From Alphaproteobacteria bacterium (GTDB lineage Bacteria > Pseudomonadota > Alphaproteobacteria > Caulobacterales > Aquidulcibacteraceae): a stretch of DNA of 64,000 nt. A program made the translations under genes and the position numbers. The notes under the pieces were generated by a model, which saw only the letters and a program-made list of their open reading frames with translations, was not told where the DNA came from and ran no database searches. Shown piece after piece: positions 27,021 to 37,552 of this stretch. Location: assembly GCA_016124655.1 (NCBI GenBank), contig WGNI01000001.1, positions 372,001-436,000 of the forward strand. The letters are read 5' to 3'. Each line of letters opens with the position of its first letter. Within the stretch, counting starts at the first letter, position 1.

Positions 27021-28286
27021 TCACCCCTGGCGCCGTTCAATGCGCGCGCCGCAATCCCCGAGTTTGCGCTCCAGACGCTCAAAGCCCCGATCCAGGTGGT
27101 AGACGCGGTTCACCTCGGTTTCGCCCTCGGCGGCGAGGCCCGCGATCACCAGGCTGACGGATGCGCGCAGGTCCGTCGCCATCACTGGCGCGCCAAGCAA
27201 GCGTTCAACGCCGGTGACCTGAGCTTCGTTGCCGTGCACGGCAATGCTTGCGCCCAGACGCGACAATTCCGGCGCGTGCATGAAGCGGTTCTCGAAAATG
27301 TTCTCCTTGAACGTCGATACGCCGTCGGCGAGCGTCATCAGCGCCATGAACTGCGCCTGCAGATCGGTCGGGAAGCCGGGAAAGGGTTCGGTGTTAACGT
27401 CAACCGCGCGGAGCCGTCCGTTGGCGCGCGCAATGCGGACGCCGCCGCCTTGAGGACGCACGTCGACGCCGGCCTGCTCAAGCTTCTGCAGAAGCGCCGC
27501 GATGTGGGCGGCTTGCGCGCCTTTCAGGAACACGTCGCCGCCCGCCGCCGCCGCGGCGATGGCGTAGGTGCCGGCCTCGATCCGATCGCCCACAACGCGA
27601 TGGCGCGCGCTCGACAAGGATTCCACGCCGTCAATCTCGATGACCTCTTCACCCGCGCCCGCTATCTGCGCGCCCATCGCATTGAGACAATCGGCGAGAT
27701 CGACAATCTCCGGCTCACGCGCGGCATTGCGCAGCACGGTGCGCCCCTTGGCCAAGGTCGCGGCGAGCATCGCGTGCTCGGTCGCGCCAACAGACACGAA
27801 GGGAAAGGTTATATCGGCGCCCTTCAGACCCCGCAGCGCCGCCGCTTTCACATAGCCGCTGTCGATGTGGATATCGGCGCCCATCGCCTCGAACGCCTTC
27901 AAATGCAAATCGACCGGGCGCGCGCCAATGGCGCAACCGCCCGGCAAGGACACCGTCGCGTGGCCGACTCGCGCCAGAAGCGGGCCGAGCACATTGAAGG
28001 TGGCGCGCATTTTCCGCACCAGATCGTACGGCGCGATGGTCGAGACAATTTCGCGCGCGCGAAGGGTCGCGGTTGAATCGCCAGCCGGCCAATCCACGCT
28101 GACGCCAAGCGAGGACAGCAGGTCCGCCATGAACCGCGTGTCGGCCAGGTTCGGCATGTTTTCCAGGATGAGCGGCTGGTCGCTGAGCAGAGCGGCGGCC
28201 ATCACCTTCAGCGCAGAGTTTTTCGCCCCCGAGATGGGGATGACGCCGTTCAGCGGCGCGCCGCCGACGATGGCAATGCGATCCAT
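27021..28286 (-). CDS. murA: UDP-N-acetylglucosamine 1-carboxyvinyltransferase
   Basis: MurA performs the first committed step of peptidoglycan synthesis, transferring enolpyruvate from PEP to UDP-GlcNAc in the cytoplasm. The 421-aa protein has the substrate-binding [15 protein letters not shown] near 20 and the active-site cysteine C118 in [11 protein letters not shown]. That cysteine is the fosfomycin target, so the enzyme should be sensitive. AGGAAGG precedes the ATG at 28286. It heads the chain that runs to yacG, 81 bp after a small basic protein gene. Confidence 0.97.
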   Translation of the reverse strand: MDRIAIVGGAPLNGVIPISGAKNSALKVMAAALLSDQPLILENMPNLADTRFMADLLSSLGVSVDWPAGDSTATLRAREIVSTIAPYDLVRKMRATFNVLGPLLARVGHATVSLPGGCAIGARPVDLHLKAFEAMGADIHIDSGYVKAAALRGLKGADITFPFVSVGATEHAMLAATLAKGRTVLRNAAREPEIVDLADCLNAMGAQIAGAGEEVIEIDGVESLSSARHRVVGDRIEAGTYAIAAAAAGGDVFLKGAQAAHIAALLQKLEQAGVDVRPQGGGVRIARANGRLRAVDVNTEPFPGFPTDLQAQFMALMTLADGVSTFKENIFENRFMHAPELSRLGASIAVHGNEAQVTGVERLLGAPVMATDLRASVSLVIAGLAAEGETEVNRVYHLDRGFERLERKLGDCGARIERRQG

Positions 28287-28367
28287 GGATGGTTCCTTCC
28301 TGGGCGCCCCAAGGCCCCAAGCCGTTCCGGTTATGGGGACGAGCCCGCGCGCGAGCAAGCCAACGCG

Positions 28368-28484
28368 CTAGCCTTTCGCTGTCGTCGCTTTCCGGCGCGC
28401 GAGATTGCGCTTTAGAGCGGCGGCGAGCTTGGCCTCTTTGTCGCTGCGGGCGGGCGCCGGCGCGGGCGGTTTTTTGTTCGCCAT
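28368..28484 (-). CDS. small basic hypothetical protein (38 aa)
   Basis: This short frame encodes a lysine/arginine/alanine-rich peptide starting MANKKPPAPAPARSDKEAKL and ending in a basic LAAALKRNLARRKA helix. From memory, short proteins ending in this kind of LxxNLxRRKA helix are common in alphaproteobacteria. It begins 8 bp after the tRNA-Thr gene on the same strand, so both could come from one transcript. No clear ribosome-binding site is seen, which lowers confidence. Confidence 0.65.
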   Translation of the reverse strand: MANKKPPAPAPARSDKEAKLAAALKRNLARRKATTAKG

Positions 28485-28492
28485 GGGAGCCG

Positions 28493-28567
<75 letters not shown>

Positions 28568-28637
28568 GGGAAGGGGCGCGTATAGCCCGACCACCGCGCC
28601 CTTGGGAAGGGCGGCCGGCTGCGCTTCGCCGCCCCAT

Positions 28638-29894
28638 ATGGAAGCCATGACTGCTCTTCCGCTCGCCCTCCCCCGGCCCAGACGGGGGCCGCGCACGATC
28701 GCTACCGGGCTGCTCATCGTCATGGCGGGGCTCTTCGTCCTGGCGAAGCTCAACGAAAGCCAGCACTTCGCCTGGGGATATCTGCGGGCCTTTGCGGAAG
28801 CCGGCATGGTCGGCGGGCTCGCGGACTGGTTCGCGGTGACTGCCATCTTCCGGCGGCCCTTGGGGCTGCCCATCCCCCACACCGCCGTGATCCCGCGCAG
28901 TCAGGGCCGCATCGCCGACAGCCTCGGCGCCTTCATCGCCGACAATTTCCTCAGCCCTGACCTGGTCGCGGAACGGCTCGCCAGCCGCGACCTCGCCGGC
29001 GGGCTGGCGCGCCAGCTGAGCGAGCCGCAGGTCGCGGACCGGATCGCGGAAGCTGCGATCGCTGCGGCTCCCAGGCTCTTGAACCTCCTTGATGACGCTG
29101 CGGTCGCGGGATTTCTTCAGCGCCAGCTCTCAGCCGGCGCTGCCGGCGGCCGTGGTCCGGCGTTCGCGGGCAAGGCGCTCGCACTGGTCGCCGACAGCGG
29201 CGCGCACCAGACGCTCGTCGACGCAGGCCTGCGTGAAGCGTGGCGTGCGCTGGAGGCGAACCAGGCCGCGATCCGCGCCCGTGTCCGCTCCCGATCGGGC
29301 TGGCTGGGCCGGCTCGTTGGGCTCGATTCTAAAGCCGCGGACGCCTTGATCGGGGCGTTGGCCGACACGCTGCGGGCGGTCGCCTATGACCGCGACCATC
29401 CGCTTCGGGCGCAGGCCACCGCGGCGGTCCATCGCCTCGCCGACGATTTGCAGACGTCGCCGGCGGTTCGGGCGAAATTGGAATCCGCGTTTGAGGATGC
29501 TTTGGCGCATCCGGCGCTGCAGAGTTTCTTCCACGACGTCTGGGCGCATTTGAAGACCTCGATCCGCGCCGCCGCAGAAGATCCCGACCGCTCGCTCGCG
29601 AAGGGCCTCTCCCGTGCGATCCAACAGATCGGCGAAGGCCTGAGTAAAGATCCCGCCGCTCAAGCCGCGATCAACGCCCATCTTCGTGCGCTCGCATCGG
29701 CGCTCGCAGAACGCCATGGGCGCGATGTCGCCAACATCGTCTCCGAAACGATCCGTGGCTGGGACGTGCACACCATGGTGGGGAAACTGGAACAAAGCGT
29801 CGGCGATGATCTTCAATATGTGCGGATCAACGGCGCGCTGATCGGCGGCCTGGTGGGACTGGCGCTGCACAGCGTCTCGCTGGCGTTGGGTTGA
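28638..29894 (+). CDS. DUF445 domain-containing protein
   Basis: This 418-aa inner-membrane protein has an N-terminal helix (ATGLLIVMAGLFVLAKL) and a C-terminal one (INGALIGGLVGLALHSVSLAL) around a long helical middle. The segment FAEAGMVGGLADWFAVTAIFRRPLGLPIPHTA is the DUF445/YjiN signature. The function is unknown. The start is uncertain: ATG at 28638 or 28647, neither with a well-spaced ribosome-binding site. It is divergent from tRNA-Thr and 73 bp before tamA. Confidence 0.9.
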   Translation: MEAMTALPLALPRPRRGPRTIATGLLIVMAGLFVLAKLNESQHFAWGYLRAFAEAGMVGGLADWFAVTAIFRRPLGLPIPHTAVIPRSQGRIADSLGAFIADNFLSPDLVAERLASRDLAGGLARQLSEPQVADRIAEAAIAAAPRLLNLLDDAAVAGFLQRQLSAGAAGGRGPAFAGKALALVADSGAHQTLVDAGLREAWRALEANQAAIRARVRSRSGWLGRLVGLDSKAADALIGALADTLRAVAYDRDHPLRAQATAAVHRLADDLQTSPAVRAKLESAFEDALAHPALQSFFHDVWAHLKTSIRAAAEDPDRSLAKGLSRAIQQIGEGLSKDPAAQAAINAHLRALASALAERHGRDVANIVSETIRGWDVHTMVGKLEQSVGDDLQYVRINGALIGGLVGLALHSVSLALG

Positions 29895-29967
29895 CCGCGT
29901 TACGCGCCATTCACCTTCTGATCCCGAGACTGGCGGAGCGCTGCGAATCCAACAAGCCCTCCTCCTT

Positions 29968-31722
29968 ATGCGCGTTTGCGTGCTTTGGATGGCCGCAGTG
30001 TCGGCCAGCGTCTGTGCGACGACAGACGCCGCCGCGCAAACGCCTGTGCGCATCGAAGGCGTGAGCGGCGATCTGCTGGAAGACCTGCAGGCGCTCTTGC
30101 CGGAGCGGGAAACGCCGCGAACCCTCTTCGACGCTGAACGCATCGCAGAGGAAGCCGCCGCGCGGGCGACCGCGTTTCTGCGCAGTGAAGGCTATTATGC
30201 GGCGCAGGTTGTTCCGCAAACGCAAGAAGATCCTCCCGCAGCGACGCTTTCGATCGATTTGGGCGAGCGCTATGTGTACGCGCCCGCGACGCTCTCTTTT
30301 GAAGGCGCTGCACCGGCGGAAGACGCCGCCGCCGAACTCGAGAGCATCGCCGGCGCCTTGGCGCCTGGCCGCGCGGCGCGTGCGGAGGATGTGCTTCAAG
30401 CCGAAGCGCGCCTGATCGAAACGCTGCGCGCGCGCGGATACCCCGAAGCGGAAGCGCGCCCGCGCCGCGTCGTCGTGGACCATGCGGCCAAGACGATGCA
30501 GGCGTCGTTCGCGGTGAATGCCGGCGCGGCGGCGACACTTGGCGTCGTGCGCGTGTCGCCGACGGACGCGCTGCGCGCGGATGTCGCGCAGCGGATGGCG
30601 CCGTGGGAGCCCGGCGCGCCCTATTCTCCCGATGCGTTGACCAGGCTGCGTCGGGCAGCGGCGTCAACGGGCGTCTATGGCAGCGTTCGCACCACGCTGA
30701 ACGACGCACCGGATGAAGCCGGCCGGCGCGATGTAGTCCTTGCGTTGGAGCCGCGCCGGCCGCGCACGTTGGAGGCCGGCGCCGGGTATTCAACAACCGA
30801 TGGGTTCGGGCTGGACGCCGAATGGACGCGGCGCAATCGGCGCTCGCGCGCGGAGCAATTGACGGTGGCGGTGCGTGCGGCGGAGCTGCAGCAAAGCATC
30901 GACGCATCGCTTTCGTTTCCGTTCAGCGACGATGAGGGGCGCACAACGACCTGGTCCGCCGGCGTCGCGCGCGAAGATGCGCAATTGTTCAGCCGGCAAG
31001 GCGGCTATGTCGGGTGGTCCGCGGATGCGCGCCCGCGCCAGAATTTCGGCTTGAGCTATGGCGTGCGCCTGAGCGCAGACACGTATTCGGAGGCGGCGGG
31101 CGTGGAGAACGCGCTTGTCGCCTCGACGTTCGTCGCGGCGCGGCGCGACGTCACCGATGAGCCGCTGGATGCGCAGCGGGGCCATATCCTTGATCTGCGC
31201 GTTGAGCCTTCCATCGCGACCGGCGATCAGACCACAGCGTTCGTTCGTACGCTTGCCGACGCGCGCAACTATTCCTCGTTTGGCGAGGAGGCGGCGCTGA
31301 CGCTGGCGGCGCGCGCGCGCGCAGGATGGATCGAGCCCCTGCTCGGCAATGCATCTGATCTGCCGCTCGACCGGCTGTTTTATTCCGGCGGCGGCGGGTC
31401 CGTGCGCGGCTATGAATACAATTCCATCGCTCCGGACAATGTTCAACGCACGCTGGAGCCGCCTGGCGGACGCGGCCTGATCGAAGCGAGTGTCGAGGCG
31501 CGGTATCGGTTTACAGATCGTTGGGGCGCAGCGGCGTTCGTCGACGGCGGAAACGCCTACAATGATCTGGAGGATGCGCTGGAGCTGCGCTGGGGCGCGG
31601 GCCTCGGCGTGCGTTACGATCTTGGCTTTGCGCCGCTGCGCGTGGATTTCGCGGTTCCGCTGAACCGCCGCGACACTGATGAATCCTTCGCGATTTATGT
31701 CAGCATCGGACAGGCGTTTTGA
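29968..31722 (+). CDS. tamA: autotransporter assembly complex protein TamA
   Basis: This 584-aa Omp85-family outer-membrane protein has a signal peptide (about 1-23), three POTRA-like repeats to about 265, and a 16-strand type beta barrel. The barrel carries the RGY motif in GGGSVRGYEYNS, where Omp85 proteins have the lid-lock arginine, and the chain ends in the terminal phenylalanine typical of outer-membrane proteins. With TamB it spans the envelope and helps insert outer-membrane proteins or move lipids. The start has no strong ribosome-binding site but gives a complete signal peptide. Confidence 0.94.
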   Translation: MRVCVLWMAAVSASVCATTDAAAQTPVRIEGVSGDLLEDLQALLPERETPRTLFDAERIAEEAAARATAFLRSEGYYAAQVVPQTQEDPPAATLSIDLGERYVYAPATLSFEGAAPAEDAAAELESIAGALAPGRAARAEDVLQAEARLIETLRARGYPEAEARPRRVVVDHAAKTMQASFAVNAGAAATLGVVRVSPTDALRADVAQRMAPWEPGAPYSPDALTRLRRAAASTGVYGSVRTTLNDAPDEAGRRDVVLALEPRRPRTLEAGAGYSTTDGFGLDAEWTRRNRRSRAEQLTVAVRAAELQQSIDASLSFPFSDDEGRTTTWSAGVAREDAQLFSRQGGYVGWSADARPRQNFGLSYGVRLSADTYSEAAGVENALVASTFVAARRDVTDEPLDAQRGHILDLRVEPSIATGDQTTAFVRTLADARNYSSFGEEAALTLAARARAGWIEPLLGNASDLPLDRLFYSGGGGSVRGYEYNSIAPDNVQRTLEPPGGRGLIEASVEARYRFTDRWGAAAFVDGGNAYNDLEDALELRWGAGLGVRYDLGFAPLRVDFAVPLNRRDTDESFAIYVSIGQAF

Positions 31723-34700
31723 CGGACGCGGAACAGACGCCCCCGCGCCGGCGCCGGCGCTGGATCGCCATCGGCGCTGTGTCCGCGCTGGGCGCTGCGG
31801 CGCTTGCTGTCGGGCCCGGCGCTGCGCCGCTGGCGGATCTGCTCTTGGATGGGCAGAAGGTTTGGCGGCTCGGGCGATTGGACGTCAGCGGCGTGCGGGG
31901 CGCCTGGATTGGCGATTTGCGTGCGGATACCGCAACGCTGCGCGACGCTGACGGCGTGTGGGCGCGCGCGGAAGGTGTTTCGTTTTCCTGGTCGCCGCAG
32001 GCGTTGTTTCTGGGTCGCGTACAGATCGGCGATGCGCGCATCGAGACGTTGGATGTGTTGCGCAGCCCTGCCCTCTCCGCGCCGACGGCGCCTGGCGCGC
32101 TGCGGTTCGACGCGGATGTTGAAAACGTCCAAGCCGCACGCATCCGCGTGCATGAGGCCGCATTCGGACGCGCGGCTGAACTGGATCTGACGCTGCTCGT
32201 GCGCGTTCACGATGGCGACCTGCGCCGGCTCGACATCGCGATGACGCGCGTCGACGCGGATACGGATCGCTTCAACCTTCACTTTGACGCCGATGCTGAG
32301 CAGACTCTGGACGCCCGCGCCCATGGCGATGCCGGAGGGTTGTTCGCCGCCATTCTGGCGGCGCCGGATGACGCAGCCGTCGACGCCACGGCCAGTCTGG
32401 CGGGAACGCAGGAGACGGGGGCTGGCGCGCTGCGCGCGACGATCGGCGAGACGGCGCTCATCAACGGCTCCCTGACTTGGGACGCCAATGCATGGCGCGC
32501 CGAAGGCCAAGCCAACCTCACCGCGACGGACCAGTTGGCGTCGCTTGCTGCGCGCGCTGGAGCGCAATGGCGCATTGAAGCGCGCGGCGCGCGCGGCGAC
32601 GACGATGCAGCGTTTTCAGCGACGGCGCGTTCAGAACGCATCACCATCTCAGCAGCCGGACAGATGGATCCGCGTGGCCGCGTGGTGACGCCCTTGCAGG
32701 TTTCAGCGGAGACGCGGGATCTCCGCGCGCTGACGGGATACGCGGATGGCGCGGCGCGGATTGAGGGCGCCCTGCAAGTTGCTGAAGGCCGCACGCGGTT
32801 CGACGGCGCACTGCGCGCAAGCGGATTGCACGCGATCGACGGCGTCATCGGGCTTGCCGGGCCGGTGAACTTGCGCCTGACGCCGACGCAGATCGACGCC
32901 GAATTTTCGCTTACCGCCGACGCCGCACAGGCGGGAAGCCGCGCGCATGCCCTGTTCGACGCTGCCGTGGCCAGTGCAGCGCTTCGCTATGATCGCGCCG
33001 CGCAGCGTCTGCACATCCGCAATGGGTCTGTCGTCGGCCCCAGTCTCTCCGCCGATATAGAAGGGCAAGCGGCGCGCAATGGCGGCGCCATCGGCGGCGC
33101 GTGGCGCGTGTCGCGCCTGGCCGCGCTGCAGCCGGATGTTTCGGGCGGCGCATCGGGGCGTTGGGCGGTCACCTCCGCCGATGGCGCGCGATGGGTTGTA
33201 ACCGCTGGCGGCCGCGGCGAACGCGTTGCAGCCGCGGGACCGTTGGGCGAATTGCTCGGCGCGCAACCGCGGATCGATTTTGAAGGAACGGCGTCGGACG
33301 GTCGCTTCATGATCGAACGCGCGATCGCGCAGAGCGAGCGCCTACGCATCGGCGCGCGCGGACCGTTGCGCGACGGCCGCGCCGATCTTGCGCTTGAAGC
33401 GTCGGTGCGTGGGCCGGTGGCCATCGGCGCGGTGGAGTTCACGGGCGTGGCGGACGCCACGGGCCGCATTCGCGGACCGCTGGCTCAGCCTCAAGTCACG
33501 ACAGAAGCGCGTTTTTCCAGGCTTGACCTCGGCAGCGTGGCGATTACCGCGCCGACGCTTGTCGCCTCGTACGACTTTGCGACGCGGCGCGGCGACACGC
33601 GTTTGCGCGGAGCAGCTCTTGGCCGTGACATCGAAGCGCAAGCGCAGGTCGCCTATCGCAATTCAGTATTCTATCTAAACGATCTCGAGGCGTCCGGCGA
33701 AGGCCTGTCCGCGCGCGGCGATCTGGCGATTTCGTCTTATGGCGTTTCGGGCGTGCTCTCAGCGCAGGCTGACCTTACGAGCGAAGACCAGAACCTGGCC
33801 GGCGTGGTGAACGCCAACGTGACGTTCGATGCGCAGCCGAATACGCCGACGCAGATACGCGCCGACGCGGACCTCCGCCAAGCGCGCTTCGGCGTATTGC
33901 GCTTCGCGCGCATCGAAGCGCACGCGTCAGGACCATTGGACAATATCGCCTTCACCGCAGAGGCGCGCGGCGCGGTAGGCGCATTTCCACTTTCGCTCAC
34001 TGCTGCCGGTCGCGCTGCGCAGGACGACGGCGCCCTCGTGACGACGGTCGGCGTTGAAGGTCTCGTCAATGGCGCGCGGCTTGGCACGCGTGTTCCAGCG
34101 CGTATCGAACTTTCCTCCCGCGGCCTGGAGGCGACCGCGTCGCTCTATTCGGGCGATGGGCGCGCGGAGCTTCTGTGGCGCGATCAGCGGGATCGCTTCC
34201 TTGTCACAGCGCAATTGCAGGACGCCGCGCTTGCGCCGCTGGCGGGGTTGGCAGGCGTGCGCGCGCAAGGCACGGCAACCGGCGCCTTGGCCATTCGCTC
34301 GGCCGGACAAGGCCTGACGGGCGAAATGAACGTCGCAACGCAGGGATTTCGTGCGCCGGCGCGGATGCGGGAAACGATCGATCTGCAAATCGATGCTGCG
34401 CTCAGCGCCAACCGGCTGACGGGCACACTCGATGCGCGGTCAAACTCCGGTCTTGACGCGCATATGGAGCTGAACGCGCCTGTCCTTACTTCTTCGAGGC
34501 CGGTGCGGATTGCGCTTTCGCCGGTCGGCTCCGGCGCCGCCTCGTGGCGAGTCGGCGGCCCCGCCTCGGCGCTCTGGGGCCTGGTCGGAGGATTGGACCA
34601 ATCGCTTGAAGGCCAATTGCGCGGAGAGGGCGCGATCGCGTTTTCGACGCAGCGTCTGACCGGCCGCGGCGAACTGGCGCTGTCGGATGGCCGCTTTGAA

Positions 34701-35795
34701 GACAAGCGCGCCGGATTGGAATTGCGCAACGTCGCCGCGAATGTTCGCTTCACGGAGGATGGAAGCAGCCGGTTCGATCTTTCGGCGACGGATGCGAATG
34801 GCGGGCGTCTCACGGGATCGGGCGCGGCGAGCAGTGCAGCGTCAGGCCGGATGACGTTTACGCTCACCGACATGCGGATCCTCAACCGCGCGGAAGCGAG
34901 CGCGGTCGCCAGCGGCCCGATGACATTCGATTGGTCGCCCACGGGTGCAGCGCTGAGCGGGGCGCTTGCGATCAGCCGCGCGGAATTGCGGTTGCGCCCC
35001 AGCCCGACGGCCAACATTCCTCAGCTCGACGTGATCGAAATCAATCGTCCGGACGGCGATCTGCCGCCGGCGCCGGAACGCTCGGGGCCGCCGGTCGGCG
35101 AAGCGCGGCTGAATCTGGCATTGACTGCGCCTGCCCGCGTCTACACGCGCGGACGCGGCTTGAATGCGGAATGGTCGCTCGACATGCGCGTGCGCGGCGA
35201 CGTGGCCGAACCGAATTTGATTGGCGATGCGCGCCTGGTGCGCGGCGATTTCGAACTCGCAGGCCGCCGCTTCACGCTCACCGATGGACGGATCGTGTTT
35301 GACGGCGCTCCCGACCAGACGCGTCTCAATGTGACGGCGGAACGCGAAGCCGATGGGTTTACTGCTATTGCGACGCTTTCGGGATCTCTGAACAATCCCG
35401 AGCTTGCGCTCTCCAGTCAGCCGGCGCTGCCGGAAGACGAGATTCTGCCGCAGGTGCTGTTTGGACGGAACGCGGAAGATCTCTCGCCGTTCGAGGCCGC
35501 GCAGCTGGCGTCGAGCGTTGCTGCGTTGACGGGCGAATCCGCATTCGACATCGCCGCTCTTGCGCGCCAGGCGATTGGCCTCGACCGGCTGCAGGTCTCA
35601 GAGGACGCCGACGGCGTGGCCATTTCCGGCGGACGCTACCTCACCAACGACGTCTATCTCGAGCTTGGGCGCACCAGCCTCGGTCAGGCGCAAACGCGCG
35701 TGGAGTGGCGCGTGCAGCCGAAGCTTTCGATCATCACGAGCTTTTTGCCGAACGGGGACGGCCGCGCGTCGATCCGGTGGCGCCGCGATTATTGA
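31719..35795 (+). CDS. tamB: translocation/assembly module TamB
   Basis: This 1358-aa partner of TamA has a basic N terminus and one inner-membrane helix (about 15-34), a very long repetitive beta-strand region, and the C-terminal TamB/DUF490 domain (RGDFELAGRRFTLTDGRIVF, then LPEDEILPQVLFGR) ending in RWRRDY. It bridges the inner membrane to TamA. The start is a TTG that overlaps the tamA stop (TTGA), implying coupled and perhaps reduced translation. The stop is 23 bp from the convergent TauE/SafE gene. Confidence 0.95.
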   Translation: MTDAEQTPPRRRRRWIAIGAVSALGAAALAVGPGAAPLADLLLDGQKVWRLGRLDVSGVRGAWIGDLRADTATLRDADGVWARAEGVSFSWSPQALFLGRVQIGDARIETLDVLRSPALSAPTAPGALRFDADVENVQAARIRVHEAAFGRAAELDLTLLVRVHDGDLRRLDIAMTRVDADTDRFNLHFDADAEQTLDARAHGDAGGLFAAILAAPDDAAVDATASLAGTQETGAGALRATIGETALINGSLTWDANAWRAEGQANLTATDQLASLAARAGAQWRIEARGARGDDDAAFSATARSERITISAAGQMDPRGRVVTPLQVSAETRDLRALTGYADGAARIEGALQVAEGRTRFDGALRASGLHAIDGVIGLAGPVNLRLTPTQIDAEFSLTADAAQAGSRAHALFDAAVASAALRYDRAAQRLHIRNGSVVGPSLSADIEGQAARNGGAIGGAWRVSRLAALQPDVSGGASGRWAVTSADGARWVVTAGGRGERVAAAGPLGELLGAQPRIDFEGTASDGRFMIERAIAQSERLRIGARGPLRDGRADLALEASVRGPVAIGAVEFTGVADATGRIRGPLAQPQVTTEARFSRLDLGSVAITAPTLVASYDFATRRGDTRLRGAALGRDIEAQAQVAYRNSVFYLNDLEASGEGLSARGDLAISSYGVSGVLSAQADLTSEDQNLAGVVNANVTFDAQPNTPTQIRADADLRQARFGVLRFARIEAHASGPLDNIAFTAEARGAVGAFPLSLTAAGRAAQDDGALVTTVGVEGLVNGARLGTRVPARIELSSRGLEATASLYSGDGRAELLWRDQRDRFLVTAQLQDAALAPLAGLAGVRAQGTATGALAIRSAGQGLTGEMNVATQGFRAPARMRETIDLQIDAALSANRLTGTLDARSNSGLDAHMELNAPVLTSSRPVRIALSPVGSGAASWRVGGPASALWGLVGGLDQSLEGQLRGEGAIAFSTQRLTGRGELALSDGRFEDKRAGLELRNVAANVRFTEDGSSRFDLSATDANGGRLTGSGAASSAASGRMTFTLTDMRILNRAEASAVASGPMTFDWSPTGAALSGALAISRAELRLRPSPTANIPQLDVIEINRPDGDLPPAPERSGPPVGEARLNLALTAPARVYTRGRGLNAEWSLDMRVRGDVAEPNLIGDARLVRGDFELAGRRFTLTDGRIVFDGAPDQTRLNVTAEREADGFTAIATLSGSLNNPELALSSQPALPEDEILPQVLFGRNAEDLSPFEAAQLASSVAALTGESAFDIAALARQAIGLDRLQVSEDADGVAISGGRYLTNDVYLELGRTSLGQAQTRVEWRVQPKLSIITSFLPNGDGRASIRWRRDY

Positions 35796-35818
35796 TGCAG
35801 CGCGGTTTCAGCGCGGGC

Positions 35819-36697
35819 TCAACCGCCGTGCATCAGCGACGTCACCTGAACCGCGGCGGGGCTGGCTAAAATCTTCGGCCACAATTGGATGCCCTGCCAG
35901 AGCGCCAGCACGGTCACAAGCGCTCCCACTGCGCCGAACATGTAGCGCGTCGGCGCGAGCTTCACCACGAAGCCCGCGATGGGCGCTGCGATCACGCCGC
36001 CCAACACCAATCCTCCGAGCGCGGCGCCGACGCCCTGCAGGCCCTCCGGCGCATCGAAACGGCCGGTGACAATCGCCCAGAAGAATGCTGCGGAAATCGC
36101 CAGCGTGATGAAAAACTCCGACGAATTGACGGTGCCAATGACATAACGCGGCGCGTGTCCGCGACCCAAAAGCGTTGAGGACACGACAGGGCCCCAGCCG
36201 CCGCCGCCGCTGGCGTCTAGAAAACCGCCGGCCATGCCCAACGGAATAACGCGTTTCAATTGCGGCGGCCGATCGGCGGGCGGGCGAAATGCGCGCGCCA
36301 GGATCAGCACGCCCAGCACGCCCAGATAGATCACCACGATCGCCTTGATCAAAGTCTGATCCATGCCGGTGATGACATAGGCGCCGACGACGCCGCCGAT
36401 GATGCCGGCCGGCGTCAAGCGCAGAAACAGCGCCCAATCGACGTTGCGATGCGCCATGTGCGACGCAGCCGACACGCCGGTCGTCACGCTCTCTGCGGCG
36501 TGGATAATGGCGGACGCCTGGGCGGGCGGAACGCCCATCGACAACAGCACGGTTGAAGAGACGACGCCGTAGGCCATGCCAAGCGCGCCATCGACCAATT
36601 GCGCAATAAATCCAACGCCCAGAAACATGGCGAAGATCGGCGAAAGCCGCCAGATTCCGTCCATGACGTCCAGAATTTGATCAAAACTCAAAATCAT
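35819..36697 (-). CDS. sulfite exporter TauE/SafE family protein
   Basis: This 292-aa membrane protein has about eight helices and the two repeated family motifs: AQLVDGALGMAYGVVSS near 32 and MAGGFLDASGGGGWGPVVSS near 155. TauE/SafE proteins export sulfite, sulfoacetate or other sulfur-containing organic anions. It lies 102 bp downstream of cysH on the same strand, so relief of sulfite stress next to the sulfate-reduction operon is a reasonable inference. Confidence 0.93.
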   Translation of the reverse strand: MILSFDQILDVMDGIWRLSPIFAMFLGVGFIAQLVDGALGMAYGVVSSTVLLSMGVPPAQASAIIHAAESVTTGVSAASHMAHRNVDWALFLRLTPAGIIGGVVGAYVITGMDQTLIKAIVVIYLGVLGVLILARAFRPPADRPPQLKRVIPLGMAGGFLDASGGGGWGPVVSSTLLGRGHAPRYVIGTVNSSEFFITLAISAAFFWAIVTGRFDAPEGLQGVGAALGGLVLGGVIAAPIAGFVVKLAPTRYMFGAVGALVTVLALWQGIQLWPKILASPAAVQVTSLMHGG

Positions 36698-36799
36698 TCC
36701 GGACGTTTCTCAGAGTCATTAACCATCGCAGGCGATGAAAGCGATCGAGACGCGCCCCTGCGCGGGCGTTTCCGGAGTATAGCTGCGGAGCGACGGACT

Positions 36800-37552
36800 T
36801 CAAAACGCGTGCTGCCGCGCCGGCGCCGCCGGCGTGTGGATGCCGCACTCGGTCTTGTCCTGGCCTGCCCAGCGCCCGGCGCGGCCGGCTTCGCGTACAG
36901 CAGGTTGCGTGCAGGGCCAGCATCCAATGGATGGATAGCCCATCGCGACAAGCGGATGCTCCGGCAAGCCATGCTGGATGAAGTATTCCGAGATGTCCTC
37001 AGGGCGATACCGCACCAGAGGATTTACCTTGAAATGCGCTCCGTCATGTTCAACGACGGCGAGCTTGGAGCGGCCGCCGCCGTGCCAGCGTTTTCGGCCG
37101 GTGAACCATGCGTCAAATCCGGTCAGCGCCGCGCTCAGCGGACGAACCTTGCGCAGATCGCAGCATGCGTCTGGATCGACGCGCCACAAGTCGCCCTTCG
37201 CGTCTTCGCGCGCTGCTTCCTGGGGATCCGGCGCGATGACGGTGACATTGGTTAAGTCCAACGCCTCGACGAGATCGTCGCGGTACTGCAGCGTCTGGGC
37301 AAAGTGGCGGTCTGTGTCGATGAAGACCACCGGCGCGGCGCGATCGATTTGCGCAGCCATGTGCAAGAGCACCGCGGATTCCGCGCCAAACGAAGACACC
37401 AGCGCAATTCGCTGCTTGAACGGTCCGTTGAGCGCGGCCGCGATGATATAGTCGGCGGCGCGCCCTTCCCAGGCGTCCGCCAAGTCCGCGGCGAAAGCTG
37501 AAGCGTCCTCCGGCGCCGCGGCGTCCACCGCCTTTTCCGCCATCGCGTTCAT
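36800..37552 (-). CDS. cysH: assimilatory phosphoadenylyl/adenylyl-sulfate reductase
   Basis: This enzyme reduces activated sulfate to sulfite with thioredoxin. In the 250-aa protein, C130-C131 (DACCDLRKV) and C211/C214 (GCWPC) are the four ligands of a [4Fe-4S] cluster, and C236 in KTECGIH is the catalytic cysteine. The cluster marks it as the APS-type reductase rather than the cluster-free PAPS type of E. coli. The substrate site shows SSFGAESAV and FIDTDRHF. The start overlaps the DUF934 stop as ATGA. Confidence 0.95.
   Translation of the reverse strand: MNAMAEKAVDAAAPEDASAFAADLADAWEGRAADYIIAAALNGPFKQRIALVSSFGAESAVLLHMAAQIDRAAPVVFIDTDRHFAQTLQYRDDLVEALDLTNVTVIAPDPQEAAREDAKGDLWRVDPDACCDLRKVRPLSAALTGFDAWFTGRKRWHGGGRSKLAVVEHDGAHFKVNPLVRYRPEDISEYFIQHGLPEHPLVAMGYPSIGCWPCTQPAVREAGRAGRWAGQDKTECGIHTPAAPARQHAF

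Noticed and set aside
25307-27157. 616-codon plus-strand open frame opposite hisD and DUF2948
   Set aside because: It is composed of His/Arg/Ala-rich shadow sequence, while the opposite strand encodes complete conserved genes.
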